Source of the DNA: Agromyces sp. CF514
Lineage (GTDB): Bacteria; Actinomycetota; Actinomycetes; Actinomycetales; Microbacteriaceae
Assembly (NCBI RefSeq): GCF_900113185.1
Contig: NZ_FOZD01000002.1
Location: 1,090,065-1,154,064, forward strand
Direction of reading: 5' to 3'
Length of the DNA: 64,000 bases
The translations under genes were made by a program, and so were the position numbers. Positions within the stretch are counted from its first letter, which is position 1. Each line of letters opens with the position of its first letter. The notes under the pieces were generated by a model. The model made no database searches, was not told the origin of the DNA, and saw nothing but the letters and a program-made list of their open reading frames with translations. This document shows, one piece after another, positions 18,765 to 28,989 of this stretch.

Positions 18765-21109
18765 CCGCACGCACCTTCCCGACAGGAACGATCCTCGGCT
18801 ACCCGCGCATCGGGCGCCGACGCGAGCTCAAGCGCGCGGTGGAGTCGTTCTGGGCGGGCCGGATCGACGCCGCCGAGCTCGAGGCCACGGCCGCAGGACT
18901 TCGCGCGTCGACGCGCGAGCGACTCGCCTCCCTCGGCCTCGGCCGCGGCGACTCGTCGATCCCCGAGTCGTTCTCGTTCTACGACCAGGTGCTCGACGCC
19001 GCGGTCGCGGTCGGCGCGGTCCCCACGCGGTTCGAGCGACTGCTCGCCGCCGACGGATCGCTCGACCTCGCCGGCTACTTCACCGTCGCCCGCGGCGAGG
19101 GCGATGACGCGCCCCTCGAGATGACCAAGTGGTTCGACTCGAACTACCACTACCTGGTGCCCGAGATCTCGCCGTCGACGCGCTTCGAGCTGCACGCCGA
19201 GCGCATCGTCGCAGAGTTCGTCGAGGCCCGTGAGGCGGGGTACCTCACCCGGCCGGTCATCGTCGGCCCGATCACGTTCCTCCTCCTCGCGAAGGCGGCC
19301 GACGACGCACCCGACGGGTTCCGCCCGCTCGACCGCCTCGACGACCTCGTGCCCGTCTACGCCCAGTTGCTCGAACGGCTCGCCGCGGCCGGTGCCGAGT
19401 GGGTGCAGCTCGACGAGCCCGCACTCGTGAGCGAGAGCCTCGACGAGCCCCGCGCCCGCGTGATCGCCGCGATCGGCGCCGCCTACGACGTGATCGGTGC
19501 CGCCGAGGCCCGCCCCTCGATCTTCGTCGCCGCGCCGTACGGCGCGCTCGACGACGCACTGCCCGCCCTCGTCGCCGCGCCCGTCGAGGCGATCGGCCTC
19601 GACCTGGTGCGGGGCGCCCTGCCCGGCGCGCTCGGGCAGCTCGATCCGGCGACGGCCGAGTCGCTCGCCGCGAAGACGCTCGTCGCGGGCGTCGTCGACG
19701 GCCACAACATCTGGCGCGGCGACCTCGCGGCCGCGTTCGCCCACGTCGAGGCCGTGCAGTCGCTCTCGGGCTCGGTGGCGGTCTCGACGTCGACCTCGCT
19801 GCTCCACGTGCCGCACGACGTCGACGACGAGTCCCGTCTCGACGCGCGTCTCGCGACCTGGCTGGCGTTCGCCGACCAGAAGGTCGCGCAGGTCGCGACG
19901 CTCGCGCGCGGCCTCACCGAAGGGCGCGACGCCGTCGAGGCCGAGCTCGCCGCGGCATCCGACGCCCTCGCCGATCGTGCCGGTGCGCCCGGCGTGCGGG
20001 TGCCCGCCGTGCGCGAGCGCCTCGCCGCCCTGCGCGCCGGCGACTTCGACCGTGCGGGCTACGACGAGCGCCTGCTCGCGCAGGAGTCGCTCGACCTGCC
20101 CGAGCTGCCGACGACGACCATCGGCTCGTTCCCGCAGACCGGGGAGATCCGCCGCGCCAGGGCCGGCCTCGTCGCCGGCACCATCACGGCCTACGCGTAT
20201 GCGGGCCTCATGCGCGACGAGATCGAGCGCGTCATCCGCCTGCAGGAGGAACTCGGCCTCGACGTGCTCGTGCACGGCGAGCCCGAGCGCAACGACATGG
20301 TGCAGTACTTCGCCGAACTGCTCGACGGCTTCGCCGTGACGGAGCACGGCTGGGTGCAGTCCTACGGCTCGCGCTGCACGCGCCCCTCGATCCTCTGGGG
20401 CGACGTCTCGCGTCCCGAGGCCATGACCGTCGCGTGGGCCGAGTACGCCCAGTCGCTCACCGGCAAGCACGTCAAGGGCATGCTCACCGGACCCGTCACG
20501 ATCCTCGCGTGGTCGTTCGTGCGCGACGACCTGCCGCTCGGCGACACCGCGCGGCAGGTCGCGCTCTCGCTGCGCGACGAGATCGCCGACCTCGAGGCCG
20601 CCGGCATCCGCATCATCCAGGTCGACGAGCCCGCGCTGCGCGAGCTCCTGCCGCTGAAGCTCGCCGACCAGCCGGCGTACCTCGACTGGTCGGTCGGCTC
20701 GTTCCGGCTCGCGACGGCCGGCGCGGCATCCGGCACGCAGGTGCACACGCACCTCTGCTACTCGGAGTTCGGCGTGATCATCGACGCGATCAAGAACCTC
20801 GACGCGGACGTCACGTCGATCGAGGCCGCGCGCAGCCGCATGGAGGTCGTCGACGACCTCGCCGGAAGCGGGTTCGACCACGGCATCGGCCCCGGCGTCT
20901 ACGACATCCACTCGCCGCGCGTGCCGAGCGTCGAAGAGGTGAGCTCGCTCCTCGAGCGCGCGGTGGGCGCGATCCCGGCGAACCGGCTCTGGGTGAACCC
21001 CGACTGCGGTCTGAAGACGCGCGGCTACGACGAGACCGTGGCCTCGCTCGAGCACATCATCGCGGCCACCGAGGCCGTGCGCGCCTCGCTCAGCGTCGCG
21101 ACGGTCTAG
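18761..21109 (+). CDS. metE: Cobalamin-independent methionine synthase
   Basis: The 782-residue protein has the usual two-barrel architecture of MetE: an N-terminal half starting GTILGYPRIGRRRELKRAVESFW and a C-terminal catalytic half starting PTTTIGSFPQT. Zinc and substrate motifs are visible: HTHLCYSEF (His and Cys ligands, about residue 660), IQVDEPALRE and NPDCGLKTRGY with the last Cys ligand. It transfers the methyl group of 5-methyl-THF-polyglutamate to homocysteine without B12. Overlap with metF marks a two-gene operon, ended by a strong hairpin. Confidence 0.96.
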   Translation: MTARTFPTGTILGYPRIGRRRELKRAVESFWAGRIDAAELEATAAGLRASTRERLASLGLGRGDSSIPESFSFYDQVLDAAVAVGAVPTRFERLLAADGSLDLAGYFTVARGEGDDAPLEMTKWFDSNYHYLVPEISPSTRFELHAERIVAEFVEAREAGYLTRPVIVGPITFLLLAKAADDAPDGFRPLDRLDDLVPVYAQLLERLAAAGAEWVQLDEPALVSESLDEPRARVIAAIGAAYDVIGAAEARPSIFVAAPYGALDDALPALVAAPVEAIGLDLVRGALPGALGQLDPATAESLAAKTLVAGVVDGHNIWRGDLAAAFAHVEAVQSLSGSVAVSTSTSLLHVPHDVDDESRLDARLATWLAFADQKVAQVATLARGLTEGRDAVEAELAAASDALADRAGAPGVRVPAVRERLAALRAGDFDRAGYDERLLAQESLDLPELPTTTIGSFPQTGEIRRARAGLVAGTITAYAYAGLMRDEIERVIRLQEELGLDVLVHGEPERNDMVQYFAELLDGFAVTEHGWVQSYGSRCTRPSILWGDVSRPEAMTVAWAEYAQSLTGKHVKGMLTGPVTILAWSFVRDDLPLGDTARQVALSLRDEIADLEAAGIRIIQVDEPALRELLPLKLADQPAYLDWSVGSFRLATAGAASGTQVHTHLCYSEFGVIIDAIKNLDADVTSIEAARSRMEVVDDLAGSGFDHGIGPGVYDIHSPRVPSVEEVSSLLERAVGAIPANRLWVNPDCGLKTRGYDETVASLEHIIAATEAVRASLSVATV

Positions 21110-21136
21110 CTCGACCGGCCCCGGCCGGACCTTGCA

Positions 21137-21170
21137 GGGGCGGATGTCGCGTGCGCGCGGCATCCGCCCC
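21137..21170 (+). terminator. Terminator hairpin after metE
   Basis: GGGGCGGATG (21137-21146) and CATCCGCCCC (21161-21170) form a perfect 10-bp stem. The right arm contains one copy of the recurrent GCGGCATCCG motif. Confidence 0.75.
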
Positions 21171-21206
21171 TCGCCGTCAGCCCGGCGGGCGCGTAGCCTC
21201 TGGGCC

Positions 21207-21764
21207 ATGCGCCCGCTCAAGTACTCGATCAACGTCACGCTCGACGGCTGCGTCGACCACCGGGTCGGACTGGTCGACGAGGAACTGCACCGTCGCTCGG
21301 CCGACCTGCTCGCGCAGGCCGACGTGCTGCTCTTCGGACGGATCACCTACCTCATGATGGAGGGGGCGTGGCGGCTGCCGGGCGACCCGGGCAAGCCCGA
21401 GTGGACGGAGCCGTTCGCGCGGGTGATCGACGCGATGCCGAAGGTCGTCGTCTCGAGCACGCTCGACTCGGTCGACTGGAACGCGGTGCTCGTGCGGAGC
21501 GGGCTCGAAGACGCCGTGCGGGCGCTCAAGCAGCAGCCCGGCGGGACGATCCTCACCGGAGGCGTGACGCTGCCGACGGAGCTGGCGCGGCTCGGGCTCA
21601 TCGACGAGTACGAGTTCGTCGTGCACCCGCGGGTCGTCGGCCACGGACCGGCGCTGCTCGCCGGGCTCGACGAGCCGCTCGACCTCGAGCTCGTGGGTCG
21701 GGAGGAGTACCGCTCGGGCGTCGTGGCCATGCAGTACGTGCCGAAGCGGGCCGTCGCAGGGTAG
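21207..21764 (+). CDS. Dihydrofolate reductase-like / RibD C-terminal domain family protein
   Basis: A 185-residue protein with the fold signature of the RibD C-terminal (DHFR-like) family: MRPLKYSINVTLDGCVDH, ADVLLFGRITYLMMEGAW, KVVVSSTLDSVDWN, GGTILTGGVTLPTELARLGLIDEYEFVVHPRVVGHG. These are NADPH-binding reductase-like proteins of unknown substrate (YwjB/YyaP type), not the folA housekeeping enzyme. ATG 21207 is chosen because the family begins with this beta strand; the upstream extension crosses the metE terminator. Confidence 0.82.
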   Translation: MRPLKYSINVTLDGCVDHRVGLVDEELHRRSADLLAQADVLLFGRITYLMMEGAWRLPGDPGKPEWTEPFARVIDAMPKVVVSSTLDSVDWNAVLVRSGLEDAVRALKQQPGGTILTGGVTLPTELARLGLIDEYEFVVHPRVVGHGPALLAGLDEPLDLELVGREEYRSGVVAMQYVPKRAVAG

Positions 21765-21771
21765 CGCGGCC

Positions 21772-22461
21772 TCAGACGGCCCGGAGCACCGCGACGATCT
21801 TGCCGAGCACCTCGGCGGCGTCGCCCAGGATCGGCTCGAACGCGCTGTTGCGAGGGAGCAGCCACGTGTGGCCGTCGCGCTGCCGGAAGACCTTGACGGT
21901 CGCCTCGCCGTCGAGCATGGCCGCGACGATCTCGCCGTTCTCGGCCGTGCGCTGCGAACGCACGACCACCCAGTCGCCGTCGCAGATCGCGGCATCGATC
22001 ATCGAGTCGCCGACGACCTTCAGCATGAACAGCTCGCCCTTGCCCACGAGCTGGCGGGGGAGCGGGAACACCTCGTCGATCTGCTGCTCGGCGGTGATGG
22101 GCACGCCTGCGGCGATGCGGCCGACGAGCGGCACCATGGCGGCGTCGCCGACGGCTGCCGACCCGCCCGCCGTCGGCGTGCGCGACTCGGTGCCGGGCAG
22201 CTCGATCAGCACCTCGAGCGCCCTGGGGCGGTTCGGGTCGCGGCGCAGGTAGCCGGCGAGCTCGAGCTGGTTGAGCTGATGGGTGACGCTCGACAGCGAC
22301 GACAGCCCGACCGCGTCGCCGATCTCGCGCATGCTGGGCGGATAGCCGCGGCCGGCGACCGACCGCTGGATGACCTCGAGGATCGCGATCTGCTTCGCGC
22401 TGAGGCTCTTGCGCCGGCGACTGCGGCCGGACTCGCGCAGGTCGTCGAGTTCGGTGCTCAT
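21772..22461 (-). CDS. lexA: SOS repressor LexA
   Basis: The 229-residue product has an N-terminal winged HTH ([44 protein letters not shown]), the Ala-Gly self-cleavage site in [12 protein letters not shown], the active-site Ser in [11 protein letters not shown] and the Lys in [10 protein letters not shown]. RecA filaments trigger its self-cleavage, inducing DNA-damage genes. A roughly 35-residue basic N-terminal leader precedes the HTH. Promoter and LexA-like boxes lie just upstream, shared with the divergent LysM gene. Confidence 0.97.
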   Translation of the reverse strand: MSTELDDLRESGRSRRRKSLSAKQIAILEVIQRSVAGRGYPPSMREIGDAVGLSSLSSVTHQLNQLELAGYLRRDPNRPRALEVLIELPGTESRTPTAGGSAAVGDAAMVPLVGRIAAGVPITAEQQIDEVFPLPRQLVGKGELFMLKVVGDSMIDAAICDGDWVVVRSQRTAENGEIVAAMLDGEATVKVFRQRDGHTWLLPRNSAFEPILGDAAEVLGKIVAVLRAV

Positions 22462-22492
22462 CGTCGTCGCTCCTAACGGTCACCCGGTCTCG

Positions 22493-22579
22493 CGAACGGA
22501 TGTCGGTGGTGTCTGTTCGACTGTCGTCGGACATTCGAAACTGTATCCGCCCCGCAGGGGCGCGGCAAACATCTGTTCG
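22493..22579 (-). promoter_or_regulatory. lexA promoter with LexA boxes
   Basis: On the minus strand, TTGCCG (22563-22568) and TACAGT (22540-22545) form a -35/-10 pair with a 17-base spacer. A near-consensus LexA box, CGAACAGATGTTTG on the minus strand (22566-22579), overlaps the -35. A weaker box-like sequence, CGAACGGATGTCGG, lies downstream at 22493-22506. The layout implies autorepression of lexA. Confidence 0.65.
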
Positions 22580-22624
22580 AGTGTGTCGCGAGATCCGGGG
22601 CCGATGTCCGTTCGATTCGGATGC

Positions 22625-22668
22625 TTGCGATGTTCGAAATTCGAAGATATATTCGGAACAGAGTTTCG
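22625..22668 (+). promoter_or_regulatory. SOS-type promoter of the LysM gene
   Basis: TTGCGA (22625-22630) and TATATT (22648-22653) are spaced by 17 bases. The spacer holds TTCGAAATTCGAA (22633-22645). Over the expected transcription start lies GGAACAGAGTTTCG (22655-22668), two mismatches from CGAAC-N4-GTTCG. This would place the gene under LexA control. Confidence 0.55.
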
Positions 22669-22722
22669 CATCCGGCCCTCCCGGCCGAGGGTCGGGTGCG
22701 AATCATCCACAGGAGGTGCGAG

Positions 22723-23124
22723 ATGAGTGCAGTGCTGGTAGCCGGTCCGTTCGGTTCGTACACCGACCGCGTGGTCGCCGCAGATGTCGCGATCGAGTCG
22801 TCCGTCGTGCGCAGCCGGCTGCGGCTCACGCGCCGCGGTCGCGCGGTGTTCACGGTGTTGGCCGCTCTTCCCCTCGTGCTTCTGGTGATCTCGTTCGTGC
22901 TCGGCAGTGGCGGGGCCGCCGCAGACGTCGACGGAGTCGGCGCAGGCGCCTCGAGCCTCGCCTACCTGACCGTCGCCGACGGGGAGTCGCTCTGGAGCAT
23001 CGCCGAGTCACTCGCTCCGCAGGGCGATCCCCGCGAGCTGATCGACGAGATCGTGCGCCTCAACGGCCTCGACGACACGGTCGTGCAGCCCGGTCAGCGT
23101 CTCGCGCTGCCCGCCCAGCCCTGA
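22723..23124 (+). CDS. LysM-domain membrane-anchored protein, probable SOS-induced division inhibitor
   Basis: A 133-residue protein with a basic cytoplasmic stretch (RSRLRLTRRGRA), one transmembrane helix (about residues 42-62) and a single extracellular LysM domain (YLTVADGESLWSIAESL...LNGLDDTVVQPGQRLALP). AGGAGG at 22711-22716 fixes ATG 22723. Its place, divergent from lexA, equals that of ChiZ/Rv2719c in Mycobacterium and of the functional analogues DivS and YneA, which block cell division during SOS. The LysM should bind peptidoglycan. No catalytic domain is present, so it more likely inhibits than hydrolyses. Role inferred from context and domain. Confidence 0.78.
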   Translation: MSAVLVAGPFGSYTDRVVAADVAIESSVVRSRLRLTRRGRAVFTVLAALPLVLLVISFVLGSGGAAADVDGVGAGASSLAYLTVADGESLWSIAESLAPQGDPRELIDEIVRLNGLDDTVVQPGQRLALPAQP

Positions 23125-23203
23125 GTCGGTCAGGGCTCCGCCGCATCGACGCACGGTGTCACCGCGGGGAGCCGAGCCGATGCCGCTCGCTAGCATGGAT
23201 CAG

Positions 23204-24292
23204 GTGACCGAACTCGACGACCTGCCCATCCGCGACGACCTCCGCGGCCGCTCACCGTACGGTGCACCGCAGAAGAGCGTGCCGGTCGCGCTCAACGTCA
23301 ACGAGAACACGCATCCGATCCCCGAGGCCGTCGCCCACGACATCGTCGCCCGCGTCGCCGCTGCGATCCTGCACCTGAACCGCTACCCCGATCGAGAGTT
23401 CACCGACCTCCGTCGTGCGTTCGCCGCTTACCTCGGCCACGGGCTCGACGCGTCGAACATCTGGGCCGCGAACGGCTCCAACGAGGTGCTGCAGCACGTG
23501 CTGCAGGCGTTCGGCGGCCCTGGGCGCTCCGCGCTCGGCTTCGCCCCGACGTATTCCATGTACGGCCTGCTCTCGGCGGGCACCGGCACGTCGTGGATCG
23601 CGGCGCCGCGCGACGCCGAGTTCGAGCTCACGCCCGAGACCGCCGTCGCCGCCGTGCGCGAGCACGATCCCGACATCGTGCTGCTCTGCGCGCCCAACAA
23701 CCCGACCGGCACCCCGCTCTCGATCGAGACGATCTCGGCCGTCGCCGACGCCGCACGAGGCATCGTCGTCGTCGACGAGGCGTACCACGAGTTCGCCGAC
23801 CCCGGCACGCCGAGCGCCCTCACGCTGCTCGAGGGGCGTCCGCGCCTCATCGTGTCGCGCACCATGAGCAAGGCCTTCGCTTTCGCGGGCGCGCGCGTCG
23901 GGTACCTCGCGGCCGACCCGGCAGTGGTCGACGCCCTTCGCCTCGTGCGCCTGCCGTACCACCTCTCCGCGCTCACGCAGGCGGCGGCGCTCGGCGCACT
24001 CGCCCACTCCGACGAGATGCTCGCCATGGTCGACGAGATCCGCGGCCAGCGCGAGCGCATCGTGGCCGAGCTCGGCCGGCTCGGCTTCACCCCGTACCGC
24101 AGCGGTGCGAACTTCGTGCTCTTCGGCGGCGTCGACGACCCGCACGGGGTGTTCGAGGCGCTGCTCGAGCGCGGCATCCTGATCCGCGACATCGGACTGC
24201 CCGGATGCCTGCGCGTGACCGCCGGAACCGAGACCGAGACGACCGCGTTCCTCGAGGCGATCGCCGCGTTCGCGCCGACGGCCGCGGCCTGA
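23204..24292 (+). CDS. hisC: Histidinol-phosphate aminotransferase
   Basis: From GTG 23204 the 362-residue protein is a fold-type I PLP enzyme: NVNENTHPIPEAV, WAANGSNEVLQHVLQAFGGPG, LCAPNNPTGTPLS, VVVDEAYHEFADP and the PLP lysine motif SRTMSKAFAFAGARVGYLA. It converts imidazole-acetol phosphate and glutamate to histidinol phosphate. Three in-frame starts exist (23180, 23195, 23204). I choose GTG 23204 because the homologous N-terminus begins (M)TELDDLPIRDDLRG and TAGCAT (23191-23196) sits seven bases upstream, suggesting leaderless translation. hisB follows after 76 bases. Confidence 0.92.
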   Translation: MTELDDLPIRDDLRGRSPYGAPQKSVPVALNVNENTHPIPEAVAHDIVARVAAAILHLNRYPDREFTDLRRAFAAYLGHGLDASNIWAANGSNEVLQHVLQAFGGPGRSALGFAPTYSMYGLLSAGTGTSWIAAPRDAEFELTPETAVAAVREHDPDIVLLCAPNNPTGTPLSIETISAVADAARGIVVVDEAYHEFADPGTPSALTLLEGRPRLIVSRTMSKAFAFAGARVGYLAADPAVVDALRLVRLPYHLSALTQAAALGALAHSDEMLAMVDEIRGQRERIVAELGRLGFTPYRSGANFVLFGGVDDPHGVFEALLERGILIRDIGLPGCLRVTAGTETETTAFLEAIAAFAPTAAA

Positions 24293-24368
24293 GCACGGCC
24301 GACCCCCGTCGGCCCGGCCGACCGCGACGGCGCCGAACAGGCACGAAGCCGCTGAATAGGATGGACGC

Positions 24369-24983
24369 ATGACCACTTCGAACGCATCGCGCACCGCGCG
24401 CGTGCAGCGCGAGACGAGCGAGTCGAGCATCGACCTCTCGATCGACCTCGACGGCACGGGCGCGAGCGACATCGAGACCTCGGTGCCGTTCTACGACCAC
24501 CTGCTCACCGCGTTCGCGAAGCACTCGCTCACCGACCTCACCGTGCGCGCCAAGGGCGACATCCACATCGACGTGCACCACACGGTCGAAGACGTCGGCA
24601 TCGTGCTCGGCCAGGCGATCCGCGAGGCGCTCGGCGACAAGCGCGGCATCTCGCGCTACGGCGACGCGCTCGTGCCCCTCGACGAGGCGCTCGTGCAGGC
24701 CGTCGTCGACATCTCCGGCCGCCCGTACCTCGTGCACACCGGCGAGCCGGCGGGCTTCGAGTACCACCTCATCGGCGGGCACTTCACGGGGTCGATGGTG
24801 CGCCACGTCTTTGAAGCCATCACGTTCAACGCGGGCCTCACGGTGCACGTCAACGTGCTCGGCGGCCGTGACGCGCACCACATCGCCGAGGCCGAGTTCA
24901 AGGCGTTCGCGCGTGCGTTCCGGCAGGCCAAGGCGTACGACCCGCTCGTGAGCGGCATCCCGTCGACGAAGGGCGCGCTGTGA
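24369..24983 (+). CDS. hisB: Imidazoleglycerol-phosphate dehydratase
   Basis: A 204-residue monofunctional HisB. The metal-binding histidine motifs are present: [47 protein letters not shown] and [18 protein letters not shown]. It removes water from imidazole-glycerol phosphate in histidine synthesis. TAGGAT (24357-24362) ends six bases before the ATG, so it may have its own leaderless promoter. The stop overlaps the hisH start by four bases. Confidence 0.96.
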   Translation: MTTSNASRTARVQRETSESSIDLSIDLDGTGASDIETSVPFYDHLLTAFAKHSLTDLTVRAKGDIHIDVHHTVEDVGIVLGQAIREALGDKRGISRYGDALVPLDEALVQAVVDISGRPYLVHTGEPAGFEYHLIGGHFTGSMVRHVFEAITFNAGLTVHVNVLGGRDAHHIAEAEFKAFARAFRQAKAYDPLVSGIPSTKGAL

Positions 24984-25618
24984 CCCGCACGCGCCGCGTG
25001 GTCGTGTTCGACTACGGCTCGGGCAACGTGCACTCGGCCGCCAAGGCCATCGAGCGCGCGGGCGCCGAGGTCGAGATCACGTCCGATCGCACGGCGGCGC
25101 TCGAGGCCGACGGGCTGCTCGTGCCGGGTGTCGGCGCGTTCGAGGCCGTCATGCGCCAACTCCGCGCAGTGCGCGGCGACGAGATCATCGATCGCCGTCT
25201 CGCAGGCGGACGCCACGTGCTGGGCATCTGCGTGGGCATGCAGGTGCTGTTCGAGCGCGGCGTCGAGCGCGGCACCGACACCGAGGGGCTCGGCGAGTGG
25301 CCGGGGGTCGTCACCGAACTGCCCGCGCCCGTGCTGCCGCACATGGGCTGGAACACCGTGACGCCCGACGAGGGCTCGGTGCTCTTCGACGGCATCGCCG
25401 ACGAGCGCTTCTACTTCGTGCACTCCTACGCCGCGCAGCACTGGACCCTCGACGTCATGCCGCCGTTCCCGAAGCCGCGCCTCACGTGGGCCGAGCACGG
25501 CGGACCGTTCCTCGCCGCGGTCGAGAACGGCCCGCTCTCCGCGACGCAGTTCCACCCCGAGAAGTCGGCCGATGCCGGCATCCGATTGCTGTCGAACTGG
25601 CTCGGATCGCTCGGCTGA
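24980..25618 (+). CDS. hisH: Imidazole glycerol phosphate synthase, glutaminase subunit
   Basis: A 212-residue class I glutamine amidotransferase with oxyanion strand [10 protein letters not shown], nucleophile elbow [11 protein letters not shown] (catalytic Cys near residue 83) and the His/Glu pair in TQFHPEKS. It supplies ammonia to HisF, whose gene is not in this window. It overlaps hisB by four bases. A short hairpin-containing gap and a candidate promoter separate it from priA. Confidence 0.95.
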   Translation: MTRTRRVVVFDYGSGNVHSAAKAIERAGAEVEITSDRTAALEADGLLVPGVGAFEAVMRQLRAVRGDEIIDRRLAGGRHVLGICVGMQVLFERGVERGTDTEGLGEWPGVVTELPAPVLPHMGWNTVTPDEGSVLFDGIADERFYFVHSYAAQHWTLDVMPPFPKPRLTWAEHGGPFLAAVENGPLSATQFHPEKSADAGIRLLSNWLGSLG

Positions 25619-25719
25619 GCGCCGCGCCGCGTCACACGGTCCGACCGCTCCCGGCGGTGCGGACTAAGCTTCTGTGACTGTGCAGATGCCGCATTCTGAG
25701 GCATCCGATTCCGAGGACA

Positions 25720-26472
25720 GTGATGAGTGAGTTCAACAAGACCCCCCGTCTCGTGCTGCTGCCGGCAGTCGACGTCGCGGGAGGCAAGGCCGTACGCCTG
25801 ACGCAGGGCGAAGCCGGCACCGAGAAGAACTACGGCGACCCGATCGACGCGGCCGTCGACTGGGCCGATCAGGGCGCCGAGTGGATCCACCTCGTCGACC
25901 TCGACGCGGCGTTCGGGCGCGGCTCGAACGGCGGCATCCTGAAGAAGGCGATCCGCCAGGTGCGCGGGCGCGTGAACGTCGAGCTCTCCGGCGGCATCCG
26001 CGACGACGAGTCCCTCGAGCACGCGCTCGAGATCGGCGCGAAGCGCATCAACCTCGGCACGGCAGCGCTCGAGAACCCCGAGTGGGCGGCATCCGTCATC
26101 GCCCAGTACGGCGAGGCCATCGCAGTCGGGCTCGACGTGCGCGGCACCACGCTCGCCGCGCGCGGCTGGACGAAGGACGGCGGCGACCTGTGGCAGGTCA
26201 TGGACCGCCTCGAAGAGGCCGGCGCCGCGCGCTACGTGGTCACCGACGTCACCAAGGACGGCACGCTGCAGGGCCCGAACCTCGACCTGCTCCGCCAGGT
26301 CATGGAACGCACGCACCGCCCGGTCGTGGCATCCGGCGGCATCTCGAGCCTCGACGACATCGCGGCGCTCCGCGAACTCGTGCCGCTCGGCCTCGAGGGC
26401 GCGATCGTCGGCAAGGCGCTGTACGCGGGCGCGTTCACGCTGCCCGAGGCGCTGGATGTCGCATCCCACTGA
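25720..26472 (+). CDS. priA: Phosphoribosyl isomerase A, HisA/PriA type
   Basis: A (beta/alpha)8 enzyme of about 250 residues. [19 protein letters not shown] holds the first catalytic Asp, [18 protein letters not shown] the second, and [13 protein letters not shown] and [12 protein letters not shown] bind phosphates. The segment [13 protein letters not shown] is typical of PriA, the actinobacterial enzyme that serves both histidine (ProFAR isomerase) and tryptophan (PRA isomerase) synthesis. Dual activity is inferred from that segment; a single-function HisA cannot be ruled out. The start may be GTG 25720 or ATG 25723. TAAGCT at 25665-25670 is a possible -10, and GAGGA precedes the start. Confidence 0.88.
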   Translation: MMSEFNKTPRLVLLPAVDVAGGKAVRLTQGEAGTEKNYGDPIDAAVDWADQGAEWIHLVDLDAAFGRGSNGGILKKAIRQVRGRVNVELSGGIRDDESLEHALEIGAKRINLGTAALENPEWAASVIAQYGEAIAVGLDVRGTTLAARGWTKDGGDLWQVMDRLEEAGAARYVVTDVTKDGTLQGPNLDLLRQVMERTHRPVVASGGISSLDDIAALRELVPLGLEGAIVGKALYAGAFTLPEALDVASH

Positions 26473-27352
26473 GCCTGACCACGGCCGCGACGAAGGCCGC
26501 GACGGCGCCCGCGGCGACCGGCACGACGGCGGTCGCGGCGTGAGTGCCGCCGACGGCGCGACGCCTTCGGCGCCCGACCATCGGACGCCGGGCGGCCGTG
26601 CCGATTCGGCCGGCACGCCTTGGGCGGGCCGTTCGTTCGAGCAGAACGCGCACTCGCAGGACGACGGCAGCGCGCCGCCGCACCTCACGGCCGCGATCGC
26701 GCGATTCCGAGCAGGCGACGGCGGGCCGACCGATGTCGTGCAGGCCTTCGCCACCTCGAGACTGCTCATCCCGCTGCTCGCGCAGCTCGGCGACGGCGGT
26801 ACCGAGATCGGCGAGCACGGCCACGCGATCGAGAAGAGCCAGGAGCTCTCGATCGTGACCGTGCAGGGCCCCGACGGTCGCGCCGTGCTTCCCGTGTTCA
26901 GCTCCGTCGAGGCGATGCAGCGGTGGAACCCGGTCGCACGGCCGGTGCCGGCCGACGGCGTGCGCGTCGCGCTGGCCGCGGCCGACGACGGGACCGACCG
27001 GGTCATCCTCGACCCGGGCTCCGAGACGGAGTTCGGCCTGCGCCGCGCGGCGGTCTGGGCGGTGGCGCAAGGCCACGACTGGCGTCCGGCCGGAGAGTCG
27101 GAGTCGGTCCGCGACGCGTTCGCGCGCTCGATCGCCACCGAGCTCGCCGTGCTCGGCGTCGAGCTCGTCGACGGCGATCCGGCCGCGCGACTCGTCGGCC
27201 CCGAACTCGTCGTCGAGCTCGAGCTGGTCGCCGGGCTCGAGCGGGCGGAGCTCGATGCGGTGCTCGCGCGACTCGCGCAGCGCTGGGCGGCCGACGACGT
27301 CATCGCGACGGGCGTCGATTCGCTGAAGGTGCGGTTGCGCACGACGGCCTGA
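26456..27352 (+). CDS. SseB-family protein
   Basis: A protein of up to 298 residues. After a His/Asp/Gly-rich N-terminus of about 45 residues it shows the SseB N-terminal domain pattern: [64 protein letters not shown], and [25 protein letters not shown]. The family name comes from an enteric serine-sensitivity gene; its function in actinobacteria is unknown. ATG 26456 overlaps priA by 17 bases; GTG 26540 would remove the low-complexity start and is an equal alternative. Location after priA is common in this family of bacteria. Confidence 0.72.
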   Translation: MSHPTEPDHGRDEGRDGARGDRHDGGRGVSAADGATPSAPDHRTPGGRADSAGTPWAGRSFEQNAHSQDDGSAPPHLTAAIARFRAGDGGPTDVVQAFATSRLLIPLLAQLGDGGTEIGEHGHAIEKSQELSIVTVQGPDGRAVLPVFSSVEAMQRWNPVARPVPADGVRVALAAADDGTDRVILDPGSETEFGLRRAAVWAVAQGHDWRPAGESESVRDAFARSIATELAVLGVELVDGDPAARLVGPELVVELELVAGLERAELDAVLARLAQRWAADDVIATGVDSLKVRLRTTA

Positions 27353-27375
27353 CGCGGCATCCGCTCGCCCGAGCC

Positions 27376-27427
27376 CGCCACGCGTACTCGCCACGCGCGG
27401 TCGCCACGCGTACTCGCCGCGCGCGGT
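27376..27427. repeat. Two tandem 26-bp repeats before the decarboxylase gene
   Basis: Unit 1 (27376-27401) and unit 2 (27402-27427) differ at one base. Each contains the submotif CGCCACGCG, and a shorter GGGCGCGGT echo follows. No coding or promoter role is evident. Confidence 0.85.
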
Positions 27428-27484
27428 TGTCGGGCGCGGTTGCCGTGCGCCGCCCGCGGGTGGAGAATCGCGCCGAGGTGAGCG

Positions 27485-28882
<1,398 letters not shown>

Positions 28883-28989
28883 GCCCGGCCGCGCGCAGTG
28901 GCCCGGACGCCGTGGCTCACCGCGGTGCGCGGGCTGCGTCTCCGCGCCGCGGGATGCCGCGTGTCGGCGGTGGGCGGCAGGATGGAGTG

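Noticed and set aside
14601..18770. 1389-codon minus-strand open frame across dapF, hflX and metF
   Set aside because: Composition is typical of an antisense shadow; only the short methyltransferase gene at 15343-15951, in another frame, has recognisable motifs.
23125..23203. Histidine-rich leader peptide before hisC
   Set aside because: The short gap contains no ORF with His codons and the promoter-like element abuts the start codon.
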